From Marvania coccoides (taxonomy: Eukaryota > Chlorophyta > Trebouxiophyceae > Chlorellales > Chlorellaceae): DNA of 64,000 nucleotides. Shown piece by piece: positions 1 through 11,519 of this stretch. The notes under the pieces are model-generated. The model made no database searches. It had not been told where the DNA came from and saw only the letters and a list, made by a program, of their open reading frames with translations. The translations under genes were made by a program, and so were the position numbers. Position 1 is the stretch's first letter. Every line of letters starts with the position of its first letter. The DNA is taken from contig OY978103.1 of assembly GCA_963854735.1 (NCBI GenBank), positions 496,001 to 560,000 of the forward strand, given 5' to 3'.

Positions 1-206
1 AAGCGGGCGGCCGCATCAACTGGATCTCCCGCACTGTGCCTTGCGTGGCGCATGGCGCCGCGGAGGTGCCCCAGGGCTTTGAAGTGGATATTTCGCGGCT
101 GGAAATTACCGATAAGCTGCTGTATCGGGACTTGCAGCTGCCTGAGGGGGTGGAGCTGATGGTGAAGGACCTGGACTTGCCCATCATTAAGATTATGAAG
201 CGATGA
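1..206 (+). CDS. Ribosomal protein bL25 family, C-terminal part (partial)
   Basis: The reading frame is open from base 3 to a TGA at 204-206, followed directly by a second TGA; the 5' part lies outside the window. The 67 visible residues fit the C-terminal beta domain of bacterial-type bL25 (TL5/CTC family): a Val-Pro-x-Gly-Phe-Glu-Val-Asp-Ile segment, then Leu-Glu-Ile, then the family pattern Asp-Leu-x-Leu-Pro-Glu-Gly-Val. bL25 binds 5S rRNA in bacterial-type ribosomes. In a nuclear genome this would be an organellar, most likely mitochondrial, ribosomal protein (inference). Whether the 5' edge is an exon boundary cannot be seen. No other family matches this spacing as well. Confidence 0.7.
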   Translation, partial: AGGRINWISRTVPCVAHGAAEVPQGFEVDISRLEITDKLLYRDLQLPEGVELMVKDLDLPIIKIMKR

Positions 207-339
207 TGAGAAAATGTGGAGCAAGAGAACAGAGAGGACGTTGATTTCAGTGACTGTTTATTTCCAAGAGTTTTTTTGCCAATTTTCATGCTTGTATTTA
301 CAGTTCATTCTTTAATCGTAAAGACGCCGCTGCTGCTGT

Positions 340-1557
340 TCAACAGTCCGGCGCCATCTCGTTCAGCCCCGCTGCCACTGCCAGCTCCTCGAGCGCCTTG
401 ACTGCAGCAAACCGTTCGTCAAACCGCATATCATACCAGTGGTTCACAGCTATCGCCACCTCCGCTTGCCCTTCTCTGCCTTCACCGTTCAAATTACTAG
501 TCATATTAGCTCCGCCGTGGTGAACTTCATGCCACCAGCCAGCAGGCAGGTACAGCGTCTCTCCGGGGATTAGGGTAACCACGAGCGGCAGTGGTAACTC
601 AGGGTCCTCGTAGAGCTCTAAAACCCCGTCACCACCATCATCGTCATCGGCAATATATGTTGGAAATCTCGATGAATCGGGAAACAAAGGACGGGGGGGC
701 ACAGAGGACCAGAGAACTTGCGATGAGGACGAGTATTGGCTTCCATCCTCTACCCCGTCGCTTAGCTCCAGTTTCAGCCGTTTAGGAAAGTCAGCGGCAG
801 ACATAACAATTTCTGGACCAGCAGCGGTGGTGGCAGTGGCGGTGGGTGTCTCTCCTTCGCCTTCTGCGGGTCTCCAGATGGCCAGAGGGTACCGCCGCAG
901 CGCCATGCGGTACCCATCCGTCGGTGGGAGCAGCCGGAAGGTTTTTTGCCCCAAAACCATTGAATATATGTTCTGAAAAGGGTCTTTATGCCATGACGTT
1001 ATCGTCTGCCGCCCGCCTGCCCAAAAATTCACCGCTTCAGGGGGTCCCCCGAACGCAGCGTGCGCCCACTCAAAGTCGAGGTCGATATCGTCCCTCAGCT
1101 GCGGCAGCTCCGCCGTGAGGCTCGAGTTTTGAAACTGAAGGTAGGGCACCAGCGGTGGAAGAATTTCTTCTTCTTGCGACCCTGGAGCCCACTGCTGTGA
1201 GGCTCTGAGCAAGTCGAAGAACGCGCCCAAAGTGGCGCGCTGTTGGTGCGGCAGCGCAAAGCAGCTTCTGCCGTCTGGGAGGGTCGCGGGGCAGTCGGCC
1301 CGGCCATCGGGCGTGAGAGCAACGGTGACCGGGGAAGAAACGCCGGCTGCTGCGATGAGGTGAGCTTCTGACCACCGGCGGAGCGCTGGCCAGTGGGAGA
1401 TGGCGTCGGTGAAGACGACGGGTTTGTTGGGGGCCACGTAGTCTCGCAGGAATTCGAGAGGAGAGAGGCTGGCAACTCGCGGGACGGTGGCGCCAATGTC
1501 GAGCTCACGGAGCTCGTGGGTGAGGCCGCGCAAGACGCCAACAGTGGAGGATGCCAT
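340..1557 (-). CDS. JMJD7: JmjC-domain hydroxylase, JMJD7-like
   Basis: A single-exon gene of 405 residues. JMJD7 is a 2-oxoglutarate/Fe(II) oxygenase known in animals as a lysyl hydroxylase of DRG GTPases. The N-terminal half has the family pattern of a Pro-Val-Val-Phe strand followed by Trp-Pro-Ala. The JmjC core shows the iron-binding His190-x-Asp192, a downstream Lys205 in a Gly-Gln-Lys-Thr-Phe strand that would bind 2-oxoglutarate, and the distal iron ligand His343 in Trp-Trp-His-Glu-Val. The C-terminal Val-Asn-x-Trp-Tyr-Asp-Met-x-Phe-Asp is characteristic of JMJD7. Residues 230-320 hold a low-complexity acidic insertion between the two halves of the barrel. The ATG at 1557 is the first in frame and gives the expected N-terminus. 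Assignment as JMJD7 rather than another small JmjC protein is fairly secure; the substrate here is unknown. Confidence 0.85.
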   Translation of the reverse strand: MASSTVGVLRGLTHELRELDIGATVPRVASLSPLEFLRDYVAPNKPVVFTDAISHWPALRRWSEAHLIAAAGVSSPVTVALTPDGRADCPATLPDGRSCFALPHQQRATLGAFFDLLRASQQWAPGSQEEEILPPLVPYLQFQNSSLTAELPQLRDDIDLDFEWAHAAFGGPPEAVNFWAGGRQTITSWHKDPFQNIYSMVLGQKTFRLLPPTDGYRMALRRYPLAIWRPAEGEGETPTATATTAAGPEIVMSAADFPKRLKLELSDGVEDGSQYSSSSQVLWSSVPPRPLFPDSSRFPTYIADDDDGGDGVLELYEDPELPLPLVVTLIPGETLYLPAGWWHEVHHGGANMTSNLNGEGREGQAEVAIAVNHWYDMRFDERFAAVKALEELAVAAGLNEMAPDC

Positions 1558-1880
1558 GCTGACGATGGGGGCTAATTGCTGGGTACGGTTTTTGCTGATG
1601 TCAAAAGTTTTTTTAAATTAGTAAATTTAGTGGGGAAAAGAGTGGGATTTTCGAAGAGCCCATTTCAAATATATTAAGAATCAAAGTCAAAGGAATAAGC
1701 AATGGCTGTTTAGCAGCTTTTCGCGATTATTTAGAGAGGAAAAGGTCGATATTTTTGAAACTTTTTTTGGTCAGCTCCAGCTTGGTCACTCCATATATGT
1801 CATATAGTTTAGGCGGTTGTGTTGATCGCACCAGTCATCCACAGGTCGGCCGTCCAGCCCCAAAAGAGAGGGAAACCCCC
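1558..1880. other. Intergenic, JMJD7 upstream / Tudor-like gene 3' side
   Basis: AT-rich. It holds the promoter side of the JMJD7-like gene and the 3' flank of the next minus-strand gene. I see no ORF, RNA gene or repeat here that I can support. Confidence 0.5.
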
Positions 1881-3160
1881 TCAGGGCGCCCCGCCGCGGT
1901 TCATCCTCTCGTTCACCCTCCTCACCACCTCCTGGACGTGCTCAATGTGGAGAACGCCATCTGGCAGGGTGGCCACCACAGCAGCCATCTCTTCCCTACA
2001 AAGTAAGAAAAAAATGCAATATTTTAGTTAATATTATGGCTACAGTTATTTAAATGGATATAATTATAATGCAAAGGGCAGATGTATGATTGACGCACCT
2101 CATGACCTGCTCGTAATTCAGGTAGCCTTGCACGAGGCCAGACTGCAGCTCCCGGGGCACCATGTTGAGCATCTCAGCCATCACCTCAGCCTCGGTCCTC
2201 CCTCGCAGCCTGCAGTTTAATATTTATTTCATTATAATTAGACTGGCAATAGGTGATAAAAAGGGGGAAATGGAAGGGAAAAAAACCAGGGGTTTAAATG
2301 CTGAAAGCTCTCTGTGATTACCTTTCAATGCGGTTTTGCTCCTGCGCGAGAGCCGCCAGGCTGTGCACCTCCACCTTGCCCTCGGTGGGGTGCATTGCGT
2401 AGTGGGGGGCGTGCTGTGGCGGCGTCCAGGAGTCTCCGACCCGCCTCCACGGCAGCAGGTCCTCTTCGCCCAGGTCGAACAGCTCATGCTCGTTCATGAA
2501 AGAGACGGTGTGCTCGGTGGGCTCGTCGTAGCCGTGCTCAGGGATGGCGTCGTACCTAAGAACACTCATTAATATAGAAAATTGCCAGGTTGATAAAACA
2601 AGTGCATGGGGCGAGCTGTGGGGTGGCCGCAGCATTTTCCCCCGCCCAAGGGCCTGCCCTGTCCAAATCCAGGCGCAGCAAAGGGCAGCTTTTTATTGAA
2701 CTCTCCCAAAACATAAAGCAACCCAACATCGATTTTATATCGCTACTATACTATGAAAAATACAAAAAAATAGAGCTCACCGGAGGATGTAAGCGAGGCG
2801 GCCCTCGCCGTCCACTGTGCCCTCTGCACGCCGGTACACCGTAGCCGGCCACCACTGCAGAGAAGCGGGGTGCGTATCAGAGTGCAGTGTGGAAGGCTCA
2901 GGCAGTGAAAATGACGAGAATTCTGCATTAACACTATAGATGTTTAATTCTAAAAAAACAAAAAAACGTAAATTTTGGTCCAATAGGACCAAACATACCA
3001 CGGGGAGCGACACGCCCTCGCCACCACCAGCTCCTGGGTCGGAATCGTCCTCTCCAAGCACCCAGAGCACTTCGATCTTGACAGCCAGGGGCGGTGCCTT
3101 GTCAGGCACGCTACCTGTGGCTCGGCCCCAAGGCAGTGCAGGCGCGCCTCCTTCAGCCAT
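1881..3160 (-). CDS. Unknown protein with Tudor/PWWP-like segment
   Basis: Five exons joined by frame: 3160-2999, 2854-2781, 2555-2322, 2209-2099 and 1995-1881; all four introns are GT-AG. The product is 231 residues. No family was recognised with certainty. What is visible: residues 25-85 contain a Val-Lys-Ile-Glu-Val-Leu strand, a Gly/Asp loop, Trp-Trp-Pro-Ala-Thr-Val and later Tyr-Ile-Leu-Arg-Tyr-Asp. This resembles the barrel of Tudor/PWWP readers, in which the Trp-Pro pair packs the methyl-lysine pocket. The middle is acidic (Phe-Asp-Leu-Gly-Glu-Glu-Asp-Leu-Leu-Pro-Trp), and the last 80 residues look helical. Binding to modified histone or other methylated proteins is an inference from that segment only. 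The start is the only ATG ahead of the first barrel strand. Confidence 0.65.
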
Positions 3161-3474
3161 TATTATAGTACACTATTTATCAAAACCGTGAGCGTTCGGA
3201 TGAGGGGGGGTTTCTAAAATTCAAAAATTCTTCATCTGTTTGTGGAGCTTACACTCGATCGGTCATTTGGCGCCAATTTGGAGATTCGACACAATTTTTC
3301 GGCGCTCATCGAATAGCTTTTCTCCAGTAATTTGCTGCTTTATGAAAAAGCAAATTTGAAATTTCTGTTTTCCCAATTTAAAACGCTTGTCTACCACGTT
3401 CATTACATTCAATTTATCTGCAGTATTACGAATTAATTTATCAGTTGGCAATGACGACTCAGGTATCGTGCGCA

Positions 3475-4740
3475 TTACACCTCTTGGGCCTCCTTTGGCT
3501 CATCCACCACGTTCAGCATCGGCTGCAATTCTGGCTGCAAAGGCTGCTGCTTCGCCTGCTGCGTGAGATCCATTGGCTTCACCGCCCCCAGCCGCTCCTC
3601 CAAAGCCCTCACACCGCGCTCCCTGCACAAGCAGCAAAAATGAAATTCGCAACAAATCGGGTCCGTTCCCCCTCCAAAACAGCATTGACACTCCAATGCT
3701 GTTAACAAATAGCGTAAAAAAGTGTTGGAAGTCAAACTCACCGCCTCCTGGCTGCCTCAAAGTTGTCTTTGCTGGGCGTCGCCCGCCCCAGCAGTGCCAC
3801 ATTGGTGCGCTGCGCCTGCTCCGCTTCGCTTCCCAGGTCGGTGCCGATGCGGGTGACCGCGGAGCACACCCGCGCCACCTCGTCCGCCACCGGCTGCAGC
3901 AGCGTCGGGAAGAAAGATGCGAATCGAAATTCCGCCGACGGCTCCCCCTTTAAAAAACTATCCAGGCGGTAGGCAAAGAACCGCAGGTAGAACCAGGCGA
4001 CGTAGGTCGCAAATCCCACGAACGGCACCAGTTTCAGGGTGCTCCCGGTCACAACACCCATCGCAATCATAGTCAAAAGGTAAAAAGCAGGGGCGTGCTT
4101 TGCCTGGAAATGAATTACTCTAAACATGGTGATCTCGCTGTCGCCTATGGCCTGCTTCACGCCCACAAGCAGCGCCGCCAGGCCGCCTTGGAAGCCGCAG
4201 ATGGGGTCGTAAAGGTAGTCCCCTGCGCGCTCTGCGCCAGCCACCGTCAAGATGTAGTAGACGGCGGTGACCAGGAAAAACGTGAGGACGGCGGAGCCTG
4301 CCAGAGCAATGGCGAGGAATTTGAGGAGCCCGGTGGAGCCGTGCACCGTTTCGATGGGGCGGGAGAGGAAGAGCGCCGCGGCGGTGTAGACGACCAGCTG
4401 TTGGATGGAAACATCATCGGGAGAGGGGTCAGAAGGAGCGGGGGTTATAGGGGGCGAGAGAGCGGGTAATGGGAAAAGGAATGCAAAAACAGGGCATGGG
4501 GTGCGTAAAGCGTGGGAAAGGGGCGCAAGACAGGGAGCAACTCACACCAACGAAATTGTCTTGAACTAGCCCGCTCGTCAAAAAGGTCCACGGAGCCACG
4601 ATGGCTTTTCCAGGCACAAGACCCAGCACATTTTTCATAGACGGGAACACCAATTGCACCAGGTAGGTGCCCGCAAACGTCCCTGCCAAAGATTTTGCAG
4701 TGAGGCTTATATTGGCGAGAAACTCCTCTGCAGCTGACAT
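3475..4740 (-). CDS. TMEM115: TMEM115-type Golgi membrane protein (DUF1751)
   Basis: Three exons, 4740-4546, 4397-3742 and 3622-3475, both introns GT-AG, giving 332 residues against about 350 in animals. TMEM115 proteins are rhomboid-related multispan membrane proteins of the Golgi without protease activity, involved in retrograde traffic. Visible family features: an N-terminal membrane segment followed by Pro-Trp-Thr-Phe-Leu-Thr-Ser-Gly-Leu-Val, several hydrophobic spans, Cys-Gly-Phe-x-Gly-Gly followed by Val-Lys-Gln, and the C-terminal Trp-Phe-Tyr-Leu-Arg-Phe-Phe...Phe-Arg-Phe-Ala-Ser-Phe-Phe-Pro block. The cytosolic tail of about 90 residues is polar and Gln-rich. Exon 1 ends GGT|GTGAGT, chosen because it joins in phase with the next exon. 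Confidence 0.85.
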
Positions 4741-4945
4741 CCTGTCCGCAGCTGCTTCTGTGCTGTATCGTATTAATTAAAATAAAATAAAAATAAGGTC
4801 TTCCTGCTATTTAGCTACATAAACCTTCTTCCCTGATTTTTTGAATTGGAAAATCAACGGCGAATTGAGGGCCATTAACGCAAATTTTTGAAAACTCAAT
4901 TATAACATCAGATCAACACGCCAAAATTGCGCCGCTGTCGAAGAA

Positions 4946-7274
4946 ATGCAAGTCGAATTTAGTTTTCTGGGGGATGAACGGAAGCTCGTCGTGGCTAAAG
5001 CGTTGGGCCTTTCCCAGGGAGACGCGTGCAAGCTAGATGCCACCCTCGCAAACCTCGATTGCCTGCTCCTCGCTGCGAGAGTGCACTGCCTGAGCAAGGT
5101 AAAACTCAGCGGCCGCCTCTCCGCGTGTGTTGTGAAATGTGCTTTAAGCTTTGTGGCAAGCCTCCAGCCTATTGCGCTTGCATCTGCCAGGGTGCACTAA
5201 TAGCTGAATTTTCCTCCCCCGCATTTTTCTTTCTTTCTTTTTCCTTTCTTCCAGGACGAGCTGTACTTTCTTCAAAGCCCCGCAGAGCTGAGCCAACCAC
5301 TCAACCACCGCAACGAAGCTGCCGCAGTCTCGCTGCTGCTGCAACTAACCTCTGCCGACTCCGCCTCCACTTCTCTCCTGCCAGCCAAAGAAAGAAACGA
5401 AGAAGAAGCAACAAGGCTCCGCCGGCAGCTCTCTGCGCATTGCGAGTCGCTATGGCCTCAGTTCCGCGACGACGGCGACGCTGCGCCGGCGCAGCTTGCT
5501 ACCCACCCCGCTGCGGTGGAGTTCCACCGGTGGGCTGAGGAGCAGGGCATCACTTCTGCCATTAAGGTAGCTTCGTTTGAAGGGCTGCGGGGGTGCGCTG
5601 CCGTGGAGGACGTGGCGCCAGGGCAGCCGCTGCTGTCCATCCCCAGGCGCGCGTTAATGTTCGAGGAAACCGTCAAGGAAACCGACCTGGTGAGCTATCA
5701 TTTTCATTCGCAGAAAAAGGAATGGGGGCGGCTACACTAGAAGGGTTCTGAATATCTCTTTAAAGACAAACAAACCATCGAGGGCGGCAGAACAGGGCGT
5801 TAATTAGTCCACGAAGAGGCATTATATGCATTTTTTTTTTAATTTCGCTTTTATTAATTACAATGTGCAGGGGCGCATGCTGGCGGTGCTGCCTGGCTTA
5901 TCGGCTGACAATCTTCTCATCATCTTCACTTTGATAGATCGATTCGACCCCGACAGTCAGTGGGCCCCCTTTTGGCGCTCCCTCCCTCAAGCCTACTACA
6001 CCGGTCTGAGCTTTCCACCTGCCGTGATCTCCACGCTGCGCGGCACAGCGGCGCACCTTGAAATTATTCGCGCGCAAACGCATTTAAGAAAGCAGTACAA
6101 CGACTCCCGCCCGCTGCTCGACATTCTGCTGACTGCCTACAGCCAGCACCTCGATCCCTCGTGGTTCGAGTACGAAAAATACATCTGGGCGGTGGAACTG
6201 TGGCGAGTTTCTTTCTTTTCGTTCTTTCTTTCCGTTGTGTCTTCCATGCATCTTGGAAACTTCATTTGATCTTCAATACCTCAATGTAGTTTCTCCAGTT
6301 ACGGTATAGTAACGGAAAACCTGCTTTTCCTAACTTCGGCCCAACTTCTTCCCTACTTTTTCCCGATCAATGCAGGTACGGCTATGCATTTGAGGTTGAG
6401 TTTCCGCCCAGTCCCAAGAGCAAAACGGTGATGGTGCCCTTCGCCTGCCACGTCAACCACTCCCCCTGGCCTCACGTAGTGCGCTATGGCCGCATCAACC
6501 CCGGCACCGATGCTCTGGAGTACCCGGCATTCAGACCATGCCCCAAAGGAGCGCAAGCCTTCATTTCCTACGGCCCAGTGCCCAACATGAAGCTTATCAC
6601 GTGCGCATTTGTCAGCATTTTTAATCAGCTGAAAAAATTAAACTAGACAACGCAAATGTTGTTTTATTAATTTATCGCTGATCTCTCATATGTTGATTAT
6701 TTGATGTTTTGCTCCATTAATTCGTGAAGTTTTGAGATATTTGTGCAGGTATTATGGTTTTGCAGTGGCTGAAAACCCACACGATCTGGTTCCGCTGACG
6801 CTGGAGCCTCCAGAGGGGGGCCTCACTGCCGCTCAATCTGCGGCGTTAGCCGCCCATGGCATCGGCATGGAGCACTCTCTCAGGGACGGCCCCCTAGCTG
6901 GGCAGCTGCTGGGGTGCCTGCGGGTGGTGGTAGCCACCCCGGAAGAGGTGGAAAGCGTGCTGAGCGGCAAAAAAGACCCCACGAAGGGCGCGCTCAGCGC
7001 AGCGGGCGAAGCGCAGGCGCTGGAAACGCTGGAGGTGGCGTTGCAGGGTCTGCTGGGACCGGTGGTGGAGGGGCTGGCGAATCTCGATGCGCGGAAGGTG
7101 GAAGAAAACGGTGGAAAGGGAGAAAAGAAAGAAAAAGCGGAGGAGCGTAACGAAAACGGGTTGGATGCAGACTGGAAGGCTAGCACGGAGTTTTGCCGGG
7201 TATACGTGGAGGGGCAGCGGTTCATTCTGGAGCGCTCGTTGGAGGAGTGTCGAAAGCTGTTGAGAAGCCTGTAA
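4946..7274 (+). CDS. SET-domain lysine methyltransferase, Rubisco LSMT/SETD3-like
   Basis: Five exons: 4946-5098, 5255-5689, 5871-6202, 6376-6600 and 6749-7274, coding for 556 residues. The family methylates lysine or histidine in non-histone proteins; plant members act on plastid enzymes and animal SETD3 on actin. The N-SET strand Gly-Leu-Arg-Gly with Pro-Gly-Gln-Pro-Leu-Leu-Ser-Ile-Pro lies near residues 160-180. The catalytic core has Val-Asn-His-Ser near 333-336 and Ile-Ser-Tyr-Gly...Asn-Met-Lys-Leu near 370. The substrate-binding helical region follows and includes a Lys/Glu-rich loop. Intron 3 (6203-6375) starts with GC (TG|GCGAGT) and ends AG; only this choice keeps Trp-Tyr-Gly-Tyr in frame. 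No transit peptide is obvious in the 51-residue first exon, so cytosolic and plastid locations both remain possible. Confidence 0.8.
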
Positions 7275-7564
7275 TTAATATTTGAGCTGACGGGCATTCC
7301 GATGGCCTCTGTCTCATAATAGAATGTCCAAATATAAGCTAAATTCATGGTACGTCCCCAAATTTAGCTTACTAACCAAGAGTGAGCAGCACAAATTTCC
7401 ACCTGCCAACATGAATGAAAGCAGCGCACCCGCGCACAGTTTATATTGTTTTGATTTTATATTTAATTTCGACCATCTCAACAAAGCTTCTGAGCGTCTT
7501 GGGTGCTCACAATGAATTGAATTGATGTGATCAAAATAATTTTAATTTTCATTCAATCGCTTCG

Positions 7565-9957
7565 ATGGCTGAATCCAGCGACCCCCTGTTGCTGTCCAAG
7601 CCTGCGCAAAAACTCGTCAAGGGCAGCAGCGATGGCCTGCCCGGCACCCTGTTAATCACCAGCTCCAAGGTGAAATGGCTGCCCAACGACCGCAACGCCA
7701 GCAAGCCTGCAATTGTGGAAATCGCCTCGATATCAAGTGAGAAATATATTATTTTTGCTATTTAGTAATTTATCATCTGTTTCCACCAATCCAGCCTTCT
7801 TCTTCCCTCGATTACCGCCCATTAAATATGTGTTTTCCTGCCCGCTCGCTCTCGCTCCTTTTCACAGAGCAACAGCAGGCCCCCGGGAAGCCGTTCCTCC
7901 GCATTCTCAGCAGCGCGGAGCCGCTGGGTCTCGCGTTCGCCTCAGAAGCCGACAAAAATGAGGTCCTGGAGTTCATGAAGCAGCTGAAACCAGCGGCAGC
8001 AGCGGGGCCTTCAACCTCGGGCAAAGCCTCCACCGCCGGGCTGCCCTCCGACGCCCAAACGCGCCAACTTTTCGGCGCAGACAAGGACATGGAGACACTG
8101 TACAGCCAGCTGGTCACCAGCGGCATTCTCTCAGAAGCAGACTTCTGGAAAACGCGGCAAAGTGCGGTCAATAAAATCAGCGGTGGAAAGGCGGGGGGCG
8201 GAGCGGGGGGCGCTCGGCAGCGGGTGGGGCTTTCTTCCGTGATGCATGAGGTGGAGCAGCTGCACGACGGCAGTACAGAGCGAGTAAATATCCATTTGAC
8301 CCCGAAAGATATTCAGAGGATCTTCCTGGAGCGCCCTGAGGTGCACCGCGCGTTCCTAGCCAACGTCCCGAACGCATGCTCCGAGAAAGACTTCTGGCAG
8401 CGCTACTTTAAGCTCGAGTACAAAAAGGCAGCCAGGAGGTGCGCGAAAAATTGTTTCCGAGGTTAATTATGTTTTTGAAGAAAGGGTTTTAATCTGTAAT
8501 TTTGTTGTTGTTTTTTTGCAGAAAGCGGCTCGCATCGACGCAGCGGTTGGACGTGACGGACGAGGAGCTGGATGCAGGGGATGAGATGTTCGCCCCCTTT
8601 CGCAAGCAAGTGGCAGAACAAGAAGCGACCGCCAATAAGGCAAAGCTTGCCGTGGTGGACCCCACCGTCAACCTAGCGGCCAATTTCGCGGAGCGGTGGG
8701 CGGGGGGTTTTGGGGTGGTTCACTCGGGGGTGGAGGCAGCAGTCACAGCAGGCGCAGCAGGCGGGACAAGCAGCGGCGGCGGCGGGGGGCCTTCTCGTGG
8801 CGGCAGCAGGGCGCTGGAGTCTCTGGCGCGAGAACTGAACCGCCACGCAGCGCACGTGCTGGGAGGTGCCCCAGAGGACATTGATGGCGACGGGACTGGC
8901 GGAGAGGGCACCACAACGGCGGCGATTGCTGCTCGCGTGACGGCAGCAGCGCAAAGGAGCAAATTGGAGGCGAAAGGAGGGGCGGGGGCGGGCGAGGTGG
9001 GGGAGGAGACGCTGCGGGGGTGGCAGGCGCGTGCTGCGTCTGCTTTAGAGGATCTTTCTTTAGAAGAAAAGGCAGAAACAACGCCTTTGGATGTGAGAGA
9101 CCCGAGAGCGTTTTTTGGCGCGGAAGGCGGCGCTGTGGTACAGAAAACAGCAGCAGAGGCAGCGGTGGCAATGGAGGAAGACGTCAAGAAGGGGGGAGCT
9201 GTGCCCGGTGGCGGAAGCGGCGCTGCAGTAATGTCGTTGAGTGTCGTGGATGCAGCGGCGCTGCCAGACCCGCCGTGCGACCCTGCGCTGGCTGAGGCGG
9301 TGGTGATGGAGGTGGGGGGTGAGGAGGATGCGGCGTTGATAGCGGAGTTTGGCCCCGTGGCTGCCTCTGCGATGGGCACATCGCCCCAAGCAGCGCTGAC
9401 GTCAGTCATGCTGGTGAGAGCTCGTTTTTTGTTTCTAAGTTTTTAAATACACAAATGTATTTTAGCTTGATTCAAATGGAGAATATGGAAAACCAAAATA
9501 TTTTTTTATTAAGGACAATATGAATAAGTATGGCAATGTATTAACGTTTTTCTTTCTTTCTTTTCAAACAGGAATTTTTCCGCATGGAGGCGCTGAAGAC
9601 AAACGAGCTGCTGCGCCACATGTGGGCCTGCCTCCCGCTCATCTCCGACCCCCGCAAGACCAAGGCAGCCGGGCTGGCGAGCCACCTTGAGAAGCAGCGC
9701 AACAGGCAAGCCCGAATATAACTTATTTTTCAATTTTTCGACAAATATATTTTTCTCCTCCAAATGTCAATTTATTTCCTATCATTGCGACCCGCAGTTT
9801 GGCCGCTCACATGGCGTCTCGCAGCGGGACAGTTCAACAGGTGTACGTGACGCAGATGGTGCGGCCGCTGGTAGCTGCTATAGACGCTGTGCTGGACCGA
9901 CACCACGAGGCGGTGGAGGCGGAGCGAATGAGGAGCAGGGCAGGTTTGAAGGGATGA
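7565..9957 (+). CDS. TFB1: TFIIH core subunit p62/TFB1
   Basis: Five exons: 7565-7736, 7868-8438, 8522-9413, 9572-9705 and 9798-9957; 642 residues. p62/TFB1 is a structural subunit of TFIIH in transcription initiation and nucleotide-excision repair. The order seen matches the family: an N-terminal PH-like domain (residues 1-110, with Gly-Thr-Leu-Leu-Ile and Val-Lys-Trp-Leu-Pro); a first BSD domain (Asp-Met-Glu-Thr-Leu-Tyr...Leu-Val-Thr-Ser-Gly-Ile-Leu-Ser-Glu-Ala-Asp-Phe-Trp); and a second BSD domain (Ile-His-Leu-Thr-Pro-Lys-Asp-Ile...Asp-Phe-Trp-Gln-Arg-Tyr-Phe-Lys). The middle is Gly/Ala-rich, and a conserved helical C-terminus ends in Glu-Arg-Met-Arg-Ser. Intron 4 (9706-9797) is GC-AG, AG|GCAAGC; the others are GT-AG. 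The gene lies 290 bases after the SET gene on the same strand. Confidence 0.88.
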
Positions 9958-10130
9958 GAGACACAGGATTTTTTTTCAAATTCTGCAATATTTTTTTTTT
10001 GGTTGAGAACGCGAAATGTATATTAAACATGCTTGCAATAAGAAATTCTAATAAAGCTCTGAAATTGAAGGAATCGATTAAAATTAAATTTGCCGTCGGC
10101 AGTTACAGACAATATCAAAGTAATTTTCCA

Positions 10131-11487
10131 CTAAAATAATTGGGAGGGCAGCCCTTCACGGCCGTTCCACCTGTCCGAACCCAGCCGATGCATGCCTATC
10201 TCGTGCTGCACCACCCCATGTACCGCCAGATCCCCCAAAATTTCGCCGAGCACCGGCGCAAATTTGAATCCGTGCCCGCTGCATGCGGAGCCGATCACAA
10301 CTTTCTTCCCGAATCTAGGGTGGTAGTCAAGAATGAAGTGGCCATCTGGGGTGTTGGTGAACATACACACGCTATATTTGCGCATGGGCGAGGTGGAAAG
10401 CGCCGGAAAATATTTTCGCAGGCAGGCCCGCAAAGCTTCCTCGTCTCTGCGCCCCACGCTGCGATTGACGCCGGCAGGGCCGCTGCTGGAAACCTCGTTC
10501 AAGTGGTTGTACTTTCCTACCTGAAAAATAAATAGAGAGACGGGCGGGAGGTTGATTATTTTAAAATAAATTGAATTGAATTGGAAAAAGAAAATTTGCA
10601 AAGTCTTTAGAGCGCTGAAAATATATTTTTCTCCTCTCTTTCCTTCACTAGGTCTTGCTCGTCTGGAGGAAAGCCGTAGTAATACCCCTCTTCATCATCA
10701 ATCAGAAAGGCAGGCAGCTGCTGCTCGGCAAGAAGCGTCGGCCGCGATCCCGTCTCTTCAATTTTAGAGATATTTGGAAAGGGGCCAAACCACCCCACCA
10801 CCTGCCGCTCAACCTCCAGCACCGGCTGCAGCTCCGGCACCAGCTGCGGCAGCCACGCTCCGGGCGTCAGCACCAGCCGCCTGCATTGCAAACTTTCTTT
10901 TTCGCTTCTACCGTTATCCCAGCTGTTCTCAGTTTCAACCACCACTTCTGCACTGCCACTGCCGCTGCTATCAGAAGCTGTTGGTGGGGCTGACCAGCCG
11001 CGCACCTTGCACCCCACCGCAATGCTCGCTCCGTGCTGTACTGCCTGTCGCGTAAAGGCCTGTATTGCTTTTTCCGGGTGCAGCACACCGCCTGCTGGAT
11101 CGAAAAGAGCGCGGCAGCCGCCAGGCAGCTGCATCAGCGGGTAGCGCTGCGCGACTTGCGCCGTGGTGAGCTTCTCGTGCGACAGTCCCAGCGCTTCTGC
11201 GCTTTCTACTGCCCCCTGGTAGCATGAGTGACCGTGCGCCCCCTGCGAAAGCTCCGAGCCGCTGGAGGCGTTAAGGCAGCCTGTGACGGTCAAAATCTGT
11301 TGTCCGCTTTCTTCCTCAAGCGCGCGCCATTTTTGGTAGGCGTGCTGCAGCAGGCTGACATAGCTTTGGTGCTCTTGATAGATCAGCCTAATTATTCGAG
11401 ACTCCCCGTGGGAAGACCCTTCGCTGTGAGCCACTGCTGGTTGCGCGTCGATGCCCAGCACCTACGCACAGTGTTGAAGTAAATGGG

Positions 11488-11519
<32 letters not shown>

